A stretch of 19,094 bases of DNA, taken from positions 1-19,094 of the forward strand of contig JBJMLK010000156.1 in NCBI GenBank assembly GCA_045805345.1. Direction: 5' to 3'. The stretch is from AC-37 sp045805345. GTDB taxonomy: Bacteria; Actinomycetota; Thermoleophilia; Solirubrobacterales; Thermoleophilaceae. Shown piece by piece: positions 1 through 6,649 of this stretch. Numbering within the stretch: the first letter of the stretch is position 1; each line of letters begins with the position of its first letter. Made by a program: the position numbers and the translations under genes. The notes beneath the pieces are model-generated. The model did not search any database. It was not told the origin of the DNA and worked only from the letters and a program-made list of their open reading frames with translations.

Positions 1-1080
1 CTCTGGCTCGAGATGAAGGAATCGGGCGTGCTCGACAAGACGATGCTCGTGTTCGGCCAGATGAACGAGCCGCCGGGCGCGCGCATGCGCGTCGCGCTCT
101 CGGGTCTCACGATGGCCGAGTACTTCCGCGATGAGGGGGGCCAGGACGTGCTGCTCTTCATCGACAACATCTTCCGCTTCGTGCAGGCGGGCTCCGAGGT
201 CTCGGCCCTGCTCGGCCGGATGCCCTCGCAGGTGGGCTACCAGCCGACGCTCGAGACCGAGATGGGCCAGCTCCAGGAGCGAATCACCTCGACGCGCAAC
301 GGGTCGGTCACGTCGGTCCAGGCGATCTACGTGCCCGCCGACGACCTCACCGACCCGGCACCGGCGTCGGTGTTCGCCCACCTCAACGCCACCACGGTGC
401 TGTCGCGCTCGATCTCCGAGAAGGGGATCTATCCGGCGGTCGACCCGCTCGACTCGACCTCGACGATCCTCAAGGCGGACATCCTCGGCGACGAGCACTA
501 CCAGGTCGCGACGCAGGTCAAGGAGGTGCTGCAGCGCTACAAGGAGCTGCAGGACATCATCGCGATCCTCGGCATCGACGAGCTCTCCGACGAGGACAAG
601 CAGACGGTGCAGCGCGCGCGCAAGATCGAGCGCTTCCTGTCGCAGCCGTTCTTCGTGGCCGAGGCGTTCACCGGGTCGCCCGGCACGTATGTGAAGGTCG
701 AGGACACGATCCGCGGGTTCAAGGAGATCGTCGAGGGCAAGCACGACGACATCCCGGAAAGGGCGTTCTACATGAAGGGGACGATCGAGGAAGTGGTCGA
801 GGCAGCTAAGGGAGAGTCAGGGAGCAGCGGCGGCGGTAGCGGCGACATCGGCAAGGCCGAGGAGGCCGTCGAGCAGGCGCAGGAGGCCGTCGACGAGGCC
901 AAGAACGCGCTCGAGGACGCGAAGGGCGACGGCGACGGCGACGACGGCGACTCCGGCGATGACGACTCCGGCGACGACGACGGGGATTCCGGCGACGACG
1001 ACTCGGATGACTCGGACGACTCCGGCTCGGACGACGACGACTCCGACTCGGACGACGACGACTCCGACGACAAGAGCTAG
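1..1080 (+). CDS. atpD: ATP synthase F1 subunit beta, 5'-truncated, with Asp-rich C-terminal extension
   Basis: This is the catalytic beta subunit of F1, which makes ATP at the membrane-bound F1Fo complex. The frame is open from the first base, so the N-terminus, including the P-loop, lies outside the window; 359 residues are visible. Typical beta motifs are the MNEPPGAR segment, the Walker B strand LLFIDNIFRF (visible residues about 51-60, catalytic-site Asp), the YPAVDPLDS adenine-site segment, and the DELSEED-type lever as DELSDED (193-199). The normal family end comes near residue 270 (IEEVVEAAKG). An extra tail of about 89 residues follows: a Gly/Ser linker, a short charged helix rich in Ala and Glu, and about 50 residues that are mostly Asp with Ser and Gly. 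The frame stays open to a normal stop and atpC follows 12 bp later. Identity is certain; the role of the tail is unknown. Confidence 0.97.
   Translation, partial: LWLEMKESGVLDKTMLVFGQMNEPPGARMRVALSGLTMAEYFRDEGGQDVLLFIDNIFRFVQAGSEVSALLGRMPSQVGYQPTLETEMGQLQERITSTRNGSVTSVQAIYVPADDLTDPAPASVFAHLNATTVLSRSISEKGIYPAVDPLDSTSTILKADILGDEHYQVATQVKEVLQRYKELQDIIAILGIDELSDEDKQTVQRARKIERFLSQPFFVAEAFTGSPGTYVKVEDTIRGFKEIVEGKHDDIPERAFYMKGTIEEVVEAAKGESGSSGGGSGDIGKAEEAVEQAQEAVDEAKNALEDAKGDGDGDDGDSGDDDSGDDDGDSGDDDSDDSDDSGSDDDDSDSDDDDSDDKS
914..1077 (+). repeat. Low-complexity Asp/Ser/Gly codon repeat at the 3' end of atpD
   Basis: The last stretch of atpD is built from repeated GAC, GGC and TCC codons in units such as tccggcgacgacgac. 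It encodes a chain with about 30 aspartates in its last 51 residues. Unit lengths vary, so this is an imperfect, probably slippage-prone repeat that nevertheless keeps the reading frame. The protein product would be strongly acidic and disordered. Confidence 0.8.
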
Positions 1081-1092
1081 GCGAGCCGGCGC

Positions 1093-1506
1093 GTGGCGAG
1101 GAACAAGTTCAGGGCCGAGGTCCTGACCCCCGAGGGTCAGGTCTTCGACGACGAGGTGGAGATGGTCTCGACGCGCACCGGCGTCGGGTCGATCGGCATC
1201 CTCGCCAACCACGCGCCGCTGATGGCGATCCTCGAGCCGACGGAGCTCCGGCTGTACAAGTCGGACTCCGACGTCGTGCGGCTCGCCCAGGGCGAGGGCT
1301 ACCTCCAGGTGGTGGACAACAGCGCCCTCGTCTTGGTCGAGGAGGCCGCGGACCCCGACAAGCTCGACCGCTCCGACCTCGAAAGCCGCCTGAAGGACGC
1401 GCGCGAGGCCCTCGAGCACGCCGAGGAGGGCTCGCAGGAGCGCGAGCACGCCGAGCGCAACGTGCGCCGCTGGGAGGCGTTCCTGGAGATCGCCGGCGGG
1501 TCGTAG
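1093..1506 (+). CDS. atpC: ATP synthase F1 subunit epsilon
   Basis: The epsilon subunit sits on the central stalk and couples rotation to catalysis, and in many bacteria it inhibits ATP hydrolysis. The 137-residue length is normal. The N-terminal beta-sandwich (about 1-86) carries the family signature GSIGILANHAPLMAIL (32-47). The C-terminal two-helix hairpin (about 91-133) is rich in Glu, Arg and Ala. The GTG start is 12 bp after the atpD stop and gives the normal N-terminus; no strong Shine-Dalgarno sequence is seen, so translation is probably coupled to atpD. Gene order atpD-atpC is the universal end of the atp operon. Confidence 0.96.
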   Translation: MARNKFRAEVLTPEGQVFDDEVEMVSTRTGVGSIGILANHAPLMAILEPTELRLYKSDSDVVRLAQGEGYLQVVDNSALVLVEEAADPDKLDRSDLESRLKDAREALEHAEEGSQEREHAERNVRRWEAFLEIAGGS

Positions 1507-1526
1507 CCCTGGGGAGCCGGACGCCG

Positions 1527-1904
1527 GTGGCGGACAAAGTCGTCGGGTACCGAGGACTCGAGGATCCCCACGCGCAACGGCGGCGACAACTGGTCGCCGG
1601 GCCGGTCGTCGTAACGGCGGTCGCCGGGAACGATTGCGCCGCGATCGACGCCTTCGAGACGGCCGCGCTCCGGCTCGTGCTGGAGCATCTCGCGTACATC
1701 AACAAGCCCGAGGTACGCAGTCCGTTCAAGGTCTTGGGGGCTCGCCTCGAGGGGTCGTACCCGGACACCCTCCTGGTCATCTCCATCCGGTGGAGCGAGA
1801 CCATGAAGGGCGAGGACGAGTATGCGCTGTGGAAGGGGTATCCGTTCCAGTCCGGCGAGGAGGCGGGAGAGCTGATCGCGGCCTGGGTTGGGGAGAACAA
1901 CTGA
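1527..1904 (+). CDS. Hypothetical protein behind atpC
   Basis: I do not recognise a family for this 125-residue protein. It has no signal peptide or membrane segment. The N-terminus is basic (HAQRRRQ), followed by a hydrophobic strand (LVAGPVVVTAV) and a helical middle (DAFETAALRLVLEHLAY). The second half (VLGARLEGSYPDTLLVISIRW) alternates like beta-strands, so a small soluble alpha/beta fold is likely. The GTG start has GGGGAG about ten bases upstream. It lies 20 bp after atpC and overlaps the next gene by one base (TGATG), so it is probably in the atp transcript or co-expressed with the YbjN-like gene that follows. Function unknown. Confidence 0.75.
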   Translation: MADKVVGYRGLEDPHAQRRRQLVAGPVVVTAVAGNDCAAIDAFETAALRLVLEHLAYINKPEVRSPFKVLGARLEGSYPDTLLVISIRWSETMKGEDEYALWKGYPFQSGEEAGELIAAWVGENN

Positions 1905-2317
1905 TGTCGAGCCGCGACGGCCTGCACGGCCGGGTCGACGCGATCCTCGCCGAGCTGGGCTACGAGGCCGACCTCGACGGCGACGGGGACTGGCGGATCG
2001 CCACCGACGCCGGGCCGTTCATGCTCGTCGTCGACCGCGACAACGGCGACCTCGTGGCGATCCAGACGATTCGTTCGATCGAGGGTCCGATCGCCTCCGA
2101 GGCCGAGCTGATGCACATGCTGCTCCAGCTGAACGTGGAGGCGGTGGGGGCGTCGTTCGGCGCCGTGGCCGGGCGCGACGCCAACCTCCTGGTCCTGAGC
2201 TCGCGGACGTCGGCGGACGACGTCTCGCGCGAGCGGATCGAGGCGATGCTGGGCGACGCCACGCGGCTCTCGCGGCGGCTCGACCAGCTGGCCGAGGCGT
2301 GGCGACCCTCCTCGTAG
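1904..2317 (+). CDS. YbjN/type III secretion chaperone-like domain protein
   Basis: This 137-residue protein resembles the YbjN / TY-Chap group, small domains sharing the fold of type III secretion chaperones, often found in actinobacteria without any secretion system. Supporting features are an N-terminal amphipathic helix (VDAILAELGY), a strand with an acidic turn (DLDGDGDWRIATD), the central strands FMLVVDRDNGDLVAIQ, a helix ELMHMLLQLNVEAVGASFG that matches the usual 'lNr.n..l..G.f' pattern, and a long C-terminal helix. The ATG is preceded by GGGGAG at eight bases and shares one base with the upstream stop, so the two genes are translationally coupled. The family call rests on pattern recognition only and the biological role is unknown. 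Confidence 0.7.
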   Translation: MSSRDGLHGRVDAILAELGYEADLDGDGDWRIATDAGPFMLVVDRDNGDLVAIQTIRSIEGPIASEAELMHMLLQLNVEAVGASFGAVAGRDANLLVLSSRTSADDVSRERIEAMLGDATRLSRRLDQLAEAWRPSS

Positions 2318-2336
2318 CGGTCGGCTGCACGCGTCC

Positions 2337-3101
2337 ATGAGCCGCGACGTCGGCCTGTTCCTCACCGTCTTTCTCGCTTCGGCGGTCGAGGGCGTCGAGG
2401 CGGTGACGATCGTGCTCGCCATGGGGCTGACGCGTGGCTGGCGCTCGGCTGCCGCCGGGACCGCCCTCGCGCTGCTCGCGCTGGCCGCACTGGTCGCCGC
2501 GCTCGGACCGGCGCTCACGGCGCTCCCGATCGACGCGCTGCGGCTCGTCGTGGGCGCACTGCTGCTCGTATTCGGGCTCCAGTGGCTGCGGAAGGCGATC
2601 CTCCGCTCGGCCGGATACAAGGCGCTCCACGACGAGGAGGCGATCTACGCCGCCGAGCTGGCGGCCGCGCGAGCCGCCGGCCACCCCGAGCCCGGCATCG
2701 ACCGCTATGGAGTCCTCGTCAGCTTCAAGGGCGTGCTTCTCGAAGGCCTCGAGGTCGCGTTCATCGCCGTCACCTTCGGGACGAACCAGGGCAACGTCGC
2801 GCTCGCGGCCGTCGCGGCGCTGGTGGCGGTCGTGATCGTCACCGCGGCGGGTGCGGTCGCGCGAGCGCCGCTCAGCAGGGTGCCGGAGAACACGATGAAG
2901 TTCGCCGTCGGCGTCATGCTGACGTCGTTCGGGACCTTCTGGGGTGCCGAGGGGGCGGGCGCCGCGTGGCCGGCGGGCGACGGGGCGCTCCCCGCGCTCA
3001 TCGTCTTCACGCTCGCGGCGTCCTTGGCGCTGGTCGCCGTGCTCCGGCGACGTCGAGCCCACGTCGGCGCCGCGCGGGCGTCGACCCCCACGATCCCATG
3101 A
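2337..3101 (+). CDS. COG4280-type integral membrane protein, putative cation transporter
   Basis: The 254-residue protein has about six or seven hydrophobic segments. Two halves each open with a helix bearing an EGxE motif: E18-G-V-E21 in SAVEGVEAVTIVL and E136-G-L-E139 in LLEGLEVAFIAVTFG. This resembles the REGLE motif of Ftr1 iron permeases and the acidic motifs of GDT1/UPF0016 cation transporters, so an internally duplicated metal or proton-linked transporter is plausible. A charged cytoplasmic or external loop (about 85-122) separates the halves. The C-terminus is basic (RRRRAH). It starts 19 bp after the YbjN-like gene, and its stop overlaps the next start (ATGA). The substrate is unknown; the downstream fluoride genes suggest ion homeostasis, which is inference. 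Confidence 0.75.
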   Translation: MSRDVGLFLTVFLASAVEGVEAVTIVLAMGLTRGWRSAAAGTALALLALAALVAALGPALTALPIDALRLVVGALLLVFGLQWLRKAILRSAGYKALHDEEAIYAAELAAARAAGHPEPGIDRYGVLVSFKGVLLEGLEVAFIAVTFGTNQGNVALAAVAALVAVVIVTAAGAVARAPLSRVPENTMKFAVGVMLTSFGTFWGAEGAGAAWPAGDGALPALIVFTLAASLALVAVLRRRRAHVGAARASTPTIP

Positions 3102-3295
3102 AGCTGCTGACCTCCATCCTCCGCTTCGTCTACGAGTTCGTCGTCGGTGACGACCCGCTGGTGGTCGTGATCGTGGTCGTCGGGCTGTCGCTGACGGCAC
3201 TTCTCGCGGGTCACGGCGCGCCGGCGTGGTGGGTGCTCCCGTGCGCCGTGCTCGTCGCCCTGAGCGCGTCCGTCGTCCGTGGGGCGCGTCGTTGA
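3098..3295 (+). CDS. Small two-helix membrane protein
   Basis: This 65-residue protein begins at an ATG that overlaps the stop of the COG4280-type gene (ATGA), strong evidence of translational coupling. It has a short amphipathic N-terminus (MKLLTSILRFVYEFVVGDD), a transmembrane helix (LVVVIVVVGLSLTALLAG), a Pro/Trp turn (APAWWVLP) and a second helix (AVLVALSASVV), ending in Arg residues. It has no recognised family. Its coupling and size suggest an accessory subunit of the transporter before it. Confidence 0.75.
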   Translation: MKLLTSILRFVYEFVVGDDPLVVVIVVVGLSLTALLAGHGAPAWWVLPCAVLVALSASVVRGARR

Positions 3296-3307
3296 CGGGA
3301 GACGGCC

Positions 3308-3703
3308 GTGCCGCCGCTTGATCGGCGCGAGGCCGCGGCGATCGTCGCGGGCGGATGCCTGGGAGCCCTCGCGCGAACGGCGCTGGTGAAGGCCTTTCCG
3401 CCGGGTGGCTCATGGCCGTGGGCGACGTTCAGCGTCAACGTCCTGGGCGCGTTCCTCCTCGGGTACTTCGTAACGCGGCTCCAGGAGCGTCTGCCACTGT
3501 CGTCGTATCGCCGGCCGTTTCTCGGCACCGGGCTCTGCGGCGCGCTCACGACGTTCTCGACCGCGGAGATCGAGCTGCTGCGGATGCTCGACCGTCATCA
3601 CTACGGCCTGGCGGCGGGATACGCCGCGGCCAGCGTCGTCACAGGCTTTGTCGCGGTCGCGCTTGCGACCAGCATCGTCCGACGGGTCAGGCTGATCGTC
3701 TAA
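3308..3703 (+). CDS. crcB: CrcB/Fluc fluoride channel subunit 1
   Basis: CrcB/Fluc proteins are small fluoride channels of the cytoplasmic membrane that assemble as antiparallel dimers. This 131-residue protein has four hydrophobic helices and the family motifs: GGCLGALART in helix 1, the TFSVNVLGAFLLGY block with pore Asn44, and GLCGALTTFSTAEIE in the broken helix 3. Phe83 of the TTFST box is kept, but the second pore phenylalanine (TTFSTF in typical proteins) is replaced by Ala86. The GTG start has GGGAGA six bases upstream. It lies 12 bp after the small membrane protein and two bases before a second crcB, the usual arrangement for heterodimeric Fluc pairs. Confidence 0.95.
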   Translation: MPPLDRREAAAIVAGGCLGALARTALVKAFPPGGSWPWATFSVNVLGAFLLGYFVTRLQERLPLSSYRRPFLGTGLCGALTTFSTAEIELLRMLDRHHYGLAAGYAAASVVTGFVAVALATSIVRRVRLIV

Positions 3704-3705
3704 CC

Positions 3706-4059
3706 GTGATCTGGGTCGCCGTTGCTCTTCTGGGCGGGCTCGGCGCGCTGGCGCGGTTCACGCTCGACGGCATCGTGTCTGAACGGCTGGGGGGCTTTCC
3801 GTGGGGCACACTCGTGGTCAACGTCACCGGATCCTTCGCGCTGGGCGTGCTCGCCGGGGCGACGCTTGACGACGACGCGACGCTGCTGGCCGGCACGGCC
3901 ACGATCGGCGCGTACACGACGTTCTCCACCTGGGTCTTCGAGATGCACCGCCAGGCCGAGGACGGAAGGCGAAGCGCGATGGCCTTCAACCTGGCGGGCA
4001 GCCTCGGGCTCGGGCTGGGCGCCGTCGCCCTCGGACGAGCGATCGGGCGCGGCCTGTGA
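3706..4059 (+). CDS. crcB: CrcB/Fluc fluoride channel subunit 2
   Basis: This is the second fluoride channel subunit, 117 residues, starting at a GTG two bases after the first crcB stop and therefore coupled to it. Family motifs are GGLGALARF in helix 1, GTLVVNVTGSFALG with Asn39 in helix 2, and IGAYTTFSTWVFE in helix 3. Phe73 is kept while the second pore phenylalanine position is Trp76. It lacks the N-terminal basic stretch of subunit 1, as expected if the two insert in opposite orientations. Its stop overlaps the start of the DUF190 gene by four bases. It probably pairs with subunit 1 in an antiparallel heterodimer. Confidence 0.95.
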   Translation: MIWVAVALLGGLGALARFTLDGIVSERLGGFPWGTLVVNVTGSFALGVLAGATLDDDATLLAGTATIGAYTTFSTWVFEMHRQAEDGRRSAMAFNLAGSLGLGLGAVALGRAIGRGL

Positions 4060-5129
4060 ACGCGGACTGCCTCAAGCTCACGACCTACTTCGGCGAGCGC
4101 GATCGCACCGACGGTCGGTTCCTCGCGGACGCGCTGCTCGACCTCTACGAGGACCACGGCTTCGCCACGAGCGTGCTGCTTCGCGGAACCGAGGGCTTCG
4201 GCGCGCGGCATCGCCTTCAGACGCAGCGACTGCTGACGCTGTCCGAGGATCTCCCGTTGGTCACCGTCGCAGTGGATACGCGCGAGCGCATTCAGGCGGC
4301 TGTCGAGGACGTCAAGGCGATCACGGGCCACGGGCTCGTCACGCTGGAGAGAGCACGGCTCTTGACCGGCGCCGTCGACGCGATCGAGCTGCCCGAGGAG
4401 CTGCACGATGCCACCAAGCTCACGATCTACTGCGGACGGCAGGAGCGCGCGAACGGCGCGCCGGCCTTCGTCGCGATAGTCGATCTGCTCCGGCGCAGCG
4501 GCATCTTCGGCGCGACGGTGATGCTCGGGGTGGACGGCACGGCGCGCGGGACCCGCCAGCGAGCGCGGTTCTTCGCCCGCAACGCCGAGGTCCCGTTGAT
4601 GATCATCGCCGTCGGTGACGGGCCTCGGGTGGCTCGTGTCCTACCTGAGCTCGGCGAGCTGCTGCGCCGCCCGCTGATCACGCTCGAACGGGTCCGCGTC
4701 TGCAAGCGCGATGGCTCGCGCCTGGCAGAACCGAGTCACGTTCCGGCGGAAGATGACAGCGGCATGCCGGTCTGGCAGAAGCTGATGGTGCACTCCAGCG
4801 AGCATGCTCGACACGCCGGTCGACCGCTGCATGTCGAGCTGATCCACCGCCTGCGCGAAGCGGAAGTCGCGGGAGCGACGTCGTTGCGCGCGATCTGGGG
4901 ATACCACGGCGATCACCGCCCGCACGGCGACAGGCTGCTGGCGCTCTCACGGCGCGTCCCGGTGCTGACGGTGGTCGTCGACCGACCGGAGGGGATCCGG
5001 CGGGCCTTCTCGATCGTGGACGAGGTCACGGCCGACACCGGGCTGGTGACCAGCGAGATGGTTCCTGCCGCCCGTGCCGCATCTCCGCACGGCGAGGAGG
5101 GCGCGCTGAGGCTGGCGCGGCCGTCCTAG
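4056..5129 (+). CDS. Triple DUF190 (COG1993, PII-like fold) protein
   Basis: DUF190 proteins have the GlnB/PII ferredoxin-like fold and are often encoded beside crcB. The usual protein is a single domain of about 110 residues; this one has 357 residues and three copies. Domain 1 (about 5-101) is canonical, with KLTTYFGERDRTDG, RGTEGFGARHRLQT, LSEDLPLVTVAVD and a terminal ITGHGLVTLERARL strand. Domain 2 (about 119-215) repeats the pattern as KLTIYCGRQERANG through LITLERVRV. Domain 3 (about 239-337) begins QKLMVHSSEHARHAG and has a His-rich loop GYHGDHRPHGDRL. The GTG start overlaps the crcB2 stop by four bases. Since PII-type proteins work as trimers, this may be a covalent trimer; that is inference. 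A ligand is not known. Confidence 0.88.
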   Translation: MNADCLKLTTYFGERDRTDGRFLADALLDLYEDHGFATSVLLRGTEGFGARHRLQTQRLLTLSEDLPLVTVAVDTRERIQAAVEDVKAITGHGLVTLERARLLTGAVDAIELPEELHDATKLTIYCGRQERANGAPAFVAIVDLLRRSGIFGATVMLGVDGTARGTRQRARFFARNAEVPLMIIAVGDGPRVARVLPELGELLRRPLITLERVRVCKRDGSRLAEPSHVPAEDDSGMPVWQKLMVHSSEHARHAGRPLHVELIHRLREAEVAGATSLRAIWGYHGDHRPHGDRLLALSRRVPVLTVVVDRPEGIRRAFSIVDEVTADTGLVTSEMVPAARAASPHGEEGALRLARPS

Positions 5130-5135
5130 TAGGTT
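5130..5135 (+). promoter_or_regulatory. Candidate -10 box (TAGGTT) of a leaderless promoter
   Basis: TAGGTT fits the TAnnnT core of actinobacterial -10 boxes and is followed by only six bases before the ATG at 5142, so a transcript would begin at or next to the start codon. A weak -35 (CTGAGG) lies 18 bases upstream. No Shine-Dalgarno sequence is seen before this gene, consistent with a leaderless start. Confidence 0.4.
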
Positions 5136-5141
5136 GCGGTC

Positions 5142-5786
5142 ATGCGCATCGGCGTCCTCGGCACCGGCGTGGTCGGGCAGACCATCGCCACGAAGCTCGT
5201 GGAGCTCGGGCACGAGGTGACGATGGGCGCACGCTCGGCCGGCAGCGAGAAGGCGGTCGAGTGGGCGTCGGGCGCGGGGGAGGGCGCGGCCGAGGGCAGC
5301 TTCGCGGACGCCGCCGCGCACGGCGAGCTGCTGTTCAACTGCACGGCGGGCACGGCATCGCTCGAGGCGTTGCGCGCCGCCGGTGAGGAGGAGCTGCGCG
5401 GCAAGGTGCTCGTGGACGTGTCCAACCCGCTCGACTTCTCGCAGGGCATGCCGCCCACGCTGTCGGTCTCCAACGACGACTCGCTGGGCGAGCAGATCCA
5501 GCGCGAGTTCCCCGGCGCGCGGGTCGTGAAGGCGCTCAACACCGTGAACACCGCCGTGATGATCGAGCCGATCGAGGGCACCAACCTGTTCGTCTGCGGC
5601 GACGACGAGGCCGCGAAGCGGCAGGTGGTCGAGCTGATCGGCGACTTCGGCTGGCCGTCCGACTCGGTCGTCGACATGGGCGGGATCGAGCAGGCGCGCG
5701 GCACCGAGATGTACCTCGCGCTGTGGATCCGCCTGATGGGCGCGCTCGGCACGCCGCAGTTCAACATCGCGGTAGTGCGCGGCTAG
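5142..5786 (+). CDS. NADP/F420-type oxidoreductase (F420_oxidored fold)
   Basis: This 214-residue protein has an N-terminal Rossmann fold with GTGVVG (7-12) after the first strand, and GARSA after the second strand, where the 2'-phosphate of NADP is usually bound. The middle holds LFNCTAGTAS and KVLVDVSNPLDFSQG, and the second half has VVKALNTVNT and GTNLFVCGDDEAAK. This pattern and length match the NADPH-dependent F420 reductase family and its NAD(P)-binding relatives, which move hydride between NADPH and coenzyme F420 or reduce other substrates. Which cofactor partner is used cannot be decided here. It starts 12 bp after the DUF190 gene but has its own candidate promoter. The SDR gene follows with no gap. 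Confidence 0.85.
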   Translation: MRIGVLGTGVVGQTIATKLVELGHEVTMGARSAGSEKAVEWASGAGEGAAEGSFADAAAHGELLFNCTAGTASLEALRAAGEEELRGKVLVDVSNPLDFSQGMPPTLSVSNDDSLGEQIQREFPGARVVKALNTVNTAVMIEPIEGTNLFVCGDDEAAKRQVVELIGDFGWPSDSVVDMGGIEQARGTEMYLALWIRLMGALGTPQFNIAVVRG

Positions 5787-6617
5787 TTGCACGGCCGGAC
5801 GGTCGTCGTCACTGGCGCGAGCTCGGGGATCGGCGCCGCCGGCGCCGTGGAGCTCGCGCGGCTCGGCGCGACGGTCGTGCCGGTCGGGCGCGACGAGCGG
5901 CGGCTGGCCGAGGTCGCGCGCAAGGTGGGAGGGGAGGGGTTGCGGGCCGACCTCGCGTCGCTCGCCGGGGTGCGGCGGCTGGCCGACGAGCTGCTCGAGC
6001 GCTGCGAGCGGATCGACGTGCTCGTGAACAACGCGGGCGTGATGCCCGGCCGCCGGCGGCTGACCGCCGACGGCCTGGAGCTGACCTTCGCGGTCAACCA
6101 CCTGGCGCCGTTCCTGCTCACCAACCTGCTGCTCGACCACCTGCGCGAGTCGGCGCCGGCGCGGGTGGTCACGACCAGCTCGGTGGCCCACAGCGGCGGG
6201 CTGGTCGACCTCGACGACCTCCAGCTCGAGAGCGGGTGGTCGATGATGCGCGCTTACTCCACCTCCAAGCTCGCCAACGTCCTGTTCACCCGCGAGCTGG
6301 CGCGGCGGCTGGAGGGCAGCGGCGTGGTGGCCAACTGCTTCCACCCCGGCGTGATCCGCACGCGGCTCACGCGCCGCGCCAACCCACTGCTCATGGTCGG
6401 CGCGCGCCTGGCGGCGCCGTTCCTCGGCTCCCCGAAGACCGGTGCGGAGACGCTGGTGTGGCTGGCGTCGGCGCCCGAGGCGGCTGAGCTGTCGGGGGGC
6501 TACTTCGAGAACTGCGCCCCGGCGCGCCAGAGCGCCCAGTCGCAGGACGACGACCTGGCCGCGGCGCTGTGGGAGCGGAGCGCCGCGCTCGTGGGCCTGC
6601 CCGCCACCGCGGCTTGA
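5787..6617 (+). CDS. Short-chain dehydrogenase/reductase (retinol dehydrogenase-like)
   Basis: This 276-residue SDR is an NAD(P)-dependent oxidoreductase. It has TGASSGIG (9-16) for cofactor binding, NNAG (81-84), the TSS serine near 131, and the catalytic Tyr157-x-x-x-Lys161 as YSTSK. The FAVNHLAPFLLTNLL segment and NCFHPGVIRTRL are typical of the WW-oxidoreductase/retinol dehydrogenase branch, which usually prefers NADP. The proposed start is a TTG directly after the stop of the oxidoreductase gene, giving MHGRTVVVTG, the normal SDR N-terminus. No internal ATG fits before the nucleotide-binding motif, so the pair is translationally coupled. The substrate is unknown. Its stop codon lies within the -35 box of the next gene. 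Confidence 0.9.
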   Translation: MHGRTVVVTGASSGIGAAGAVELARLGATVVPVGRDERRLAEVARKVGGEGLRADLASLAGVRRLADELLERCERIDVLVNNAGVMPGRRRLTADGLELTFAVNHLAPFLLTNLLLDHLRESAPARVVTTSSVAHSGGLVDLDDLQLESGWSMMRAYSTSKLANVLFTRELARRLEGSGVVANCFHPGVIRTRLTRRANPLLMVGARLAAPFLGSPKTGAETLVWLASAPEAAELSGGYFENCAPARQSAQSQDDDLAAALWERSAALVGLPATAA

Positions 6618-6642
6618 CGTGGGGACGAGTCGCCGTTCTAAT
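6614..6642 (+). promoter_or_regulatory. Strong sigma70-type promoter for the beta-helix protein gene
   Basis: TTGACG (6614-6619), a 17-base spacer and TCTAAT (6637-6642) match the housekeeping consensus at five of six positions in each box. The -35 overlaps the SDR stop codon. The -10 overlaps the ATG at 6641, so transcription should begin about 6649-6650, exactly at the in-frame GTG at 6650. Confidence 0.65.
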
Positions 6643-6649
6643 GGGGCAA

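Noticed and set aside
768..1073. Ser/Glu-rich minus-strand frame opposite the atpD tail
   Set aside because: It is the antisense reading of the Asp/Ser/Gly codon repeat and has no independent support.
2318..3307. Fluoride riboswitch upstream of the crcB genes
   Set aside because: I looked for the conserved crcB-motif segments before the transporter gene and before crcB 1 and found none; the gaps are 12-19 bp, too short to hold one.
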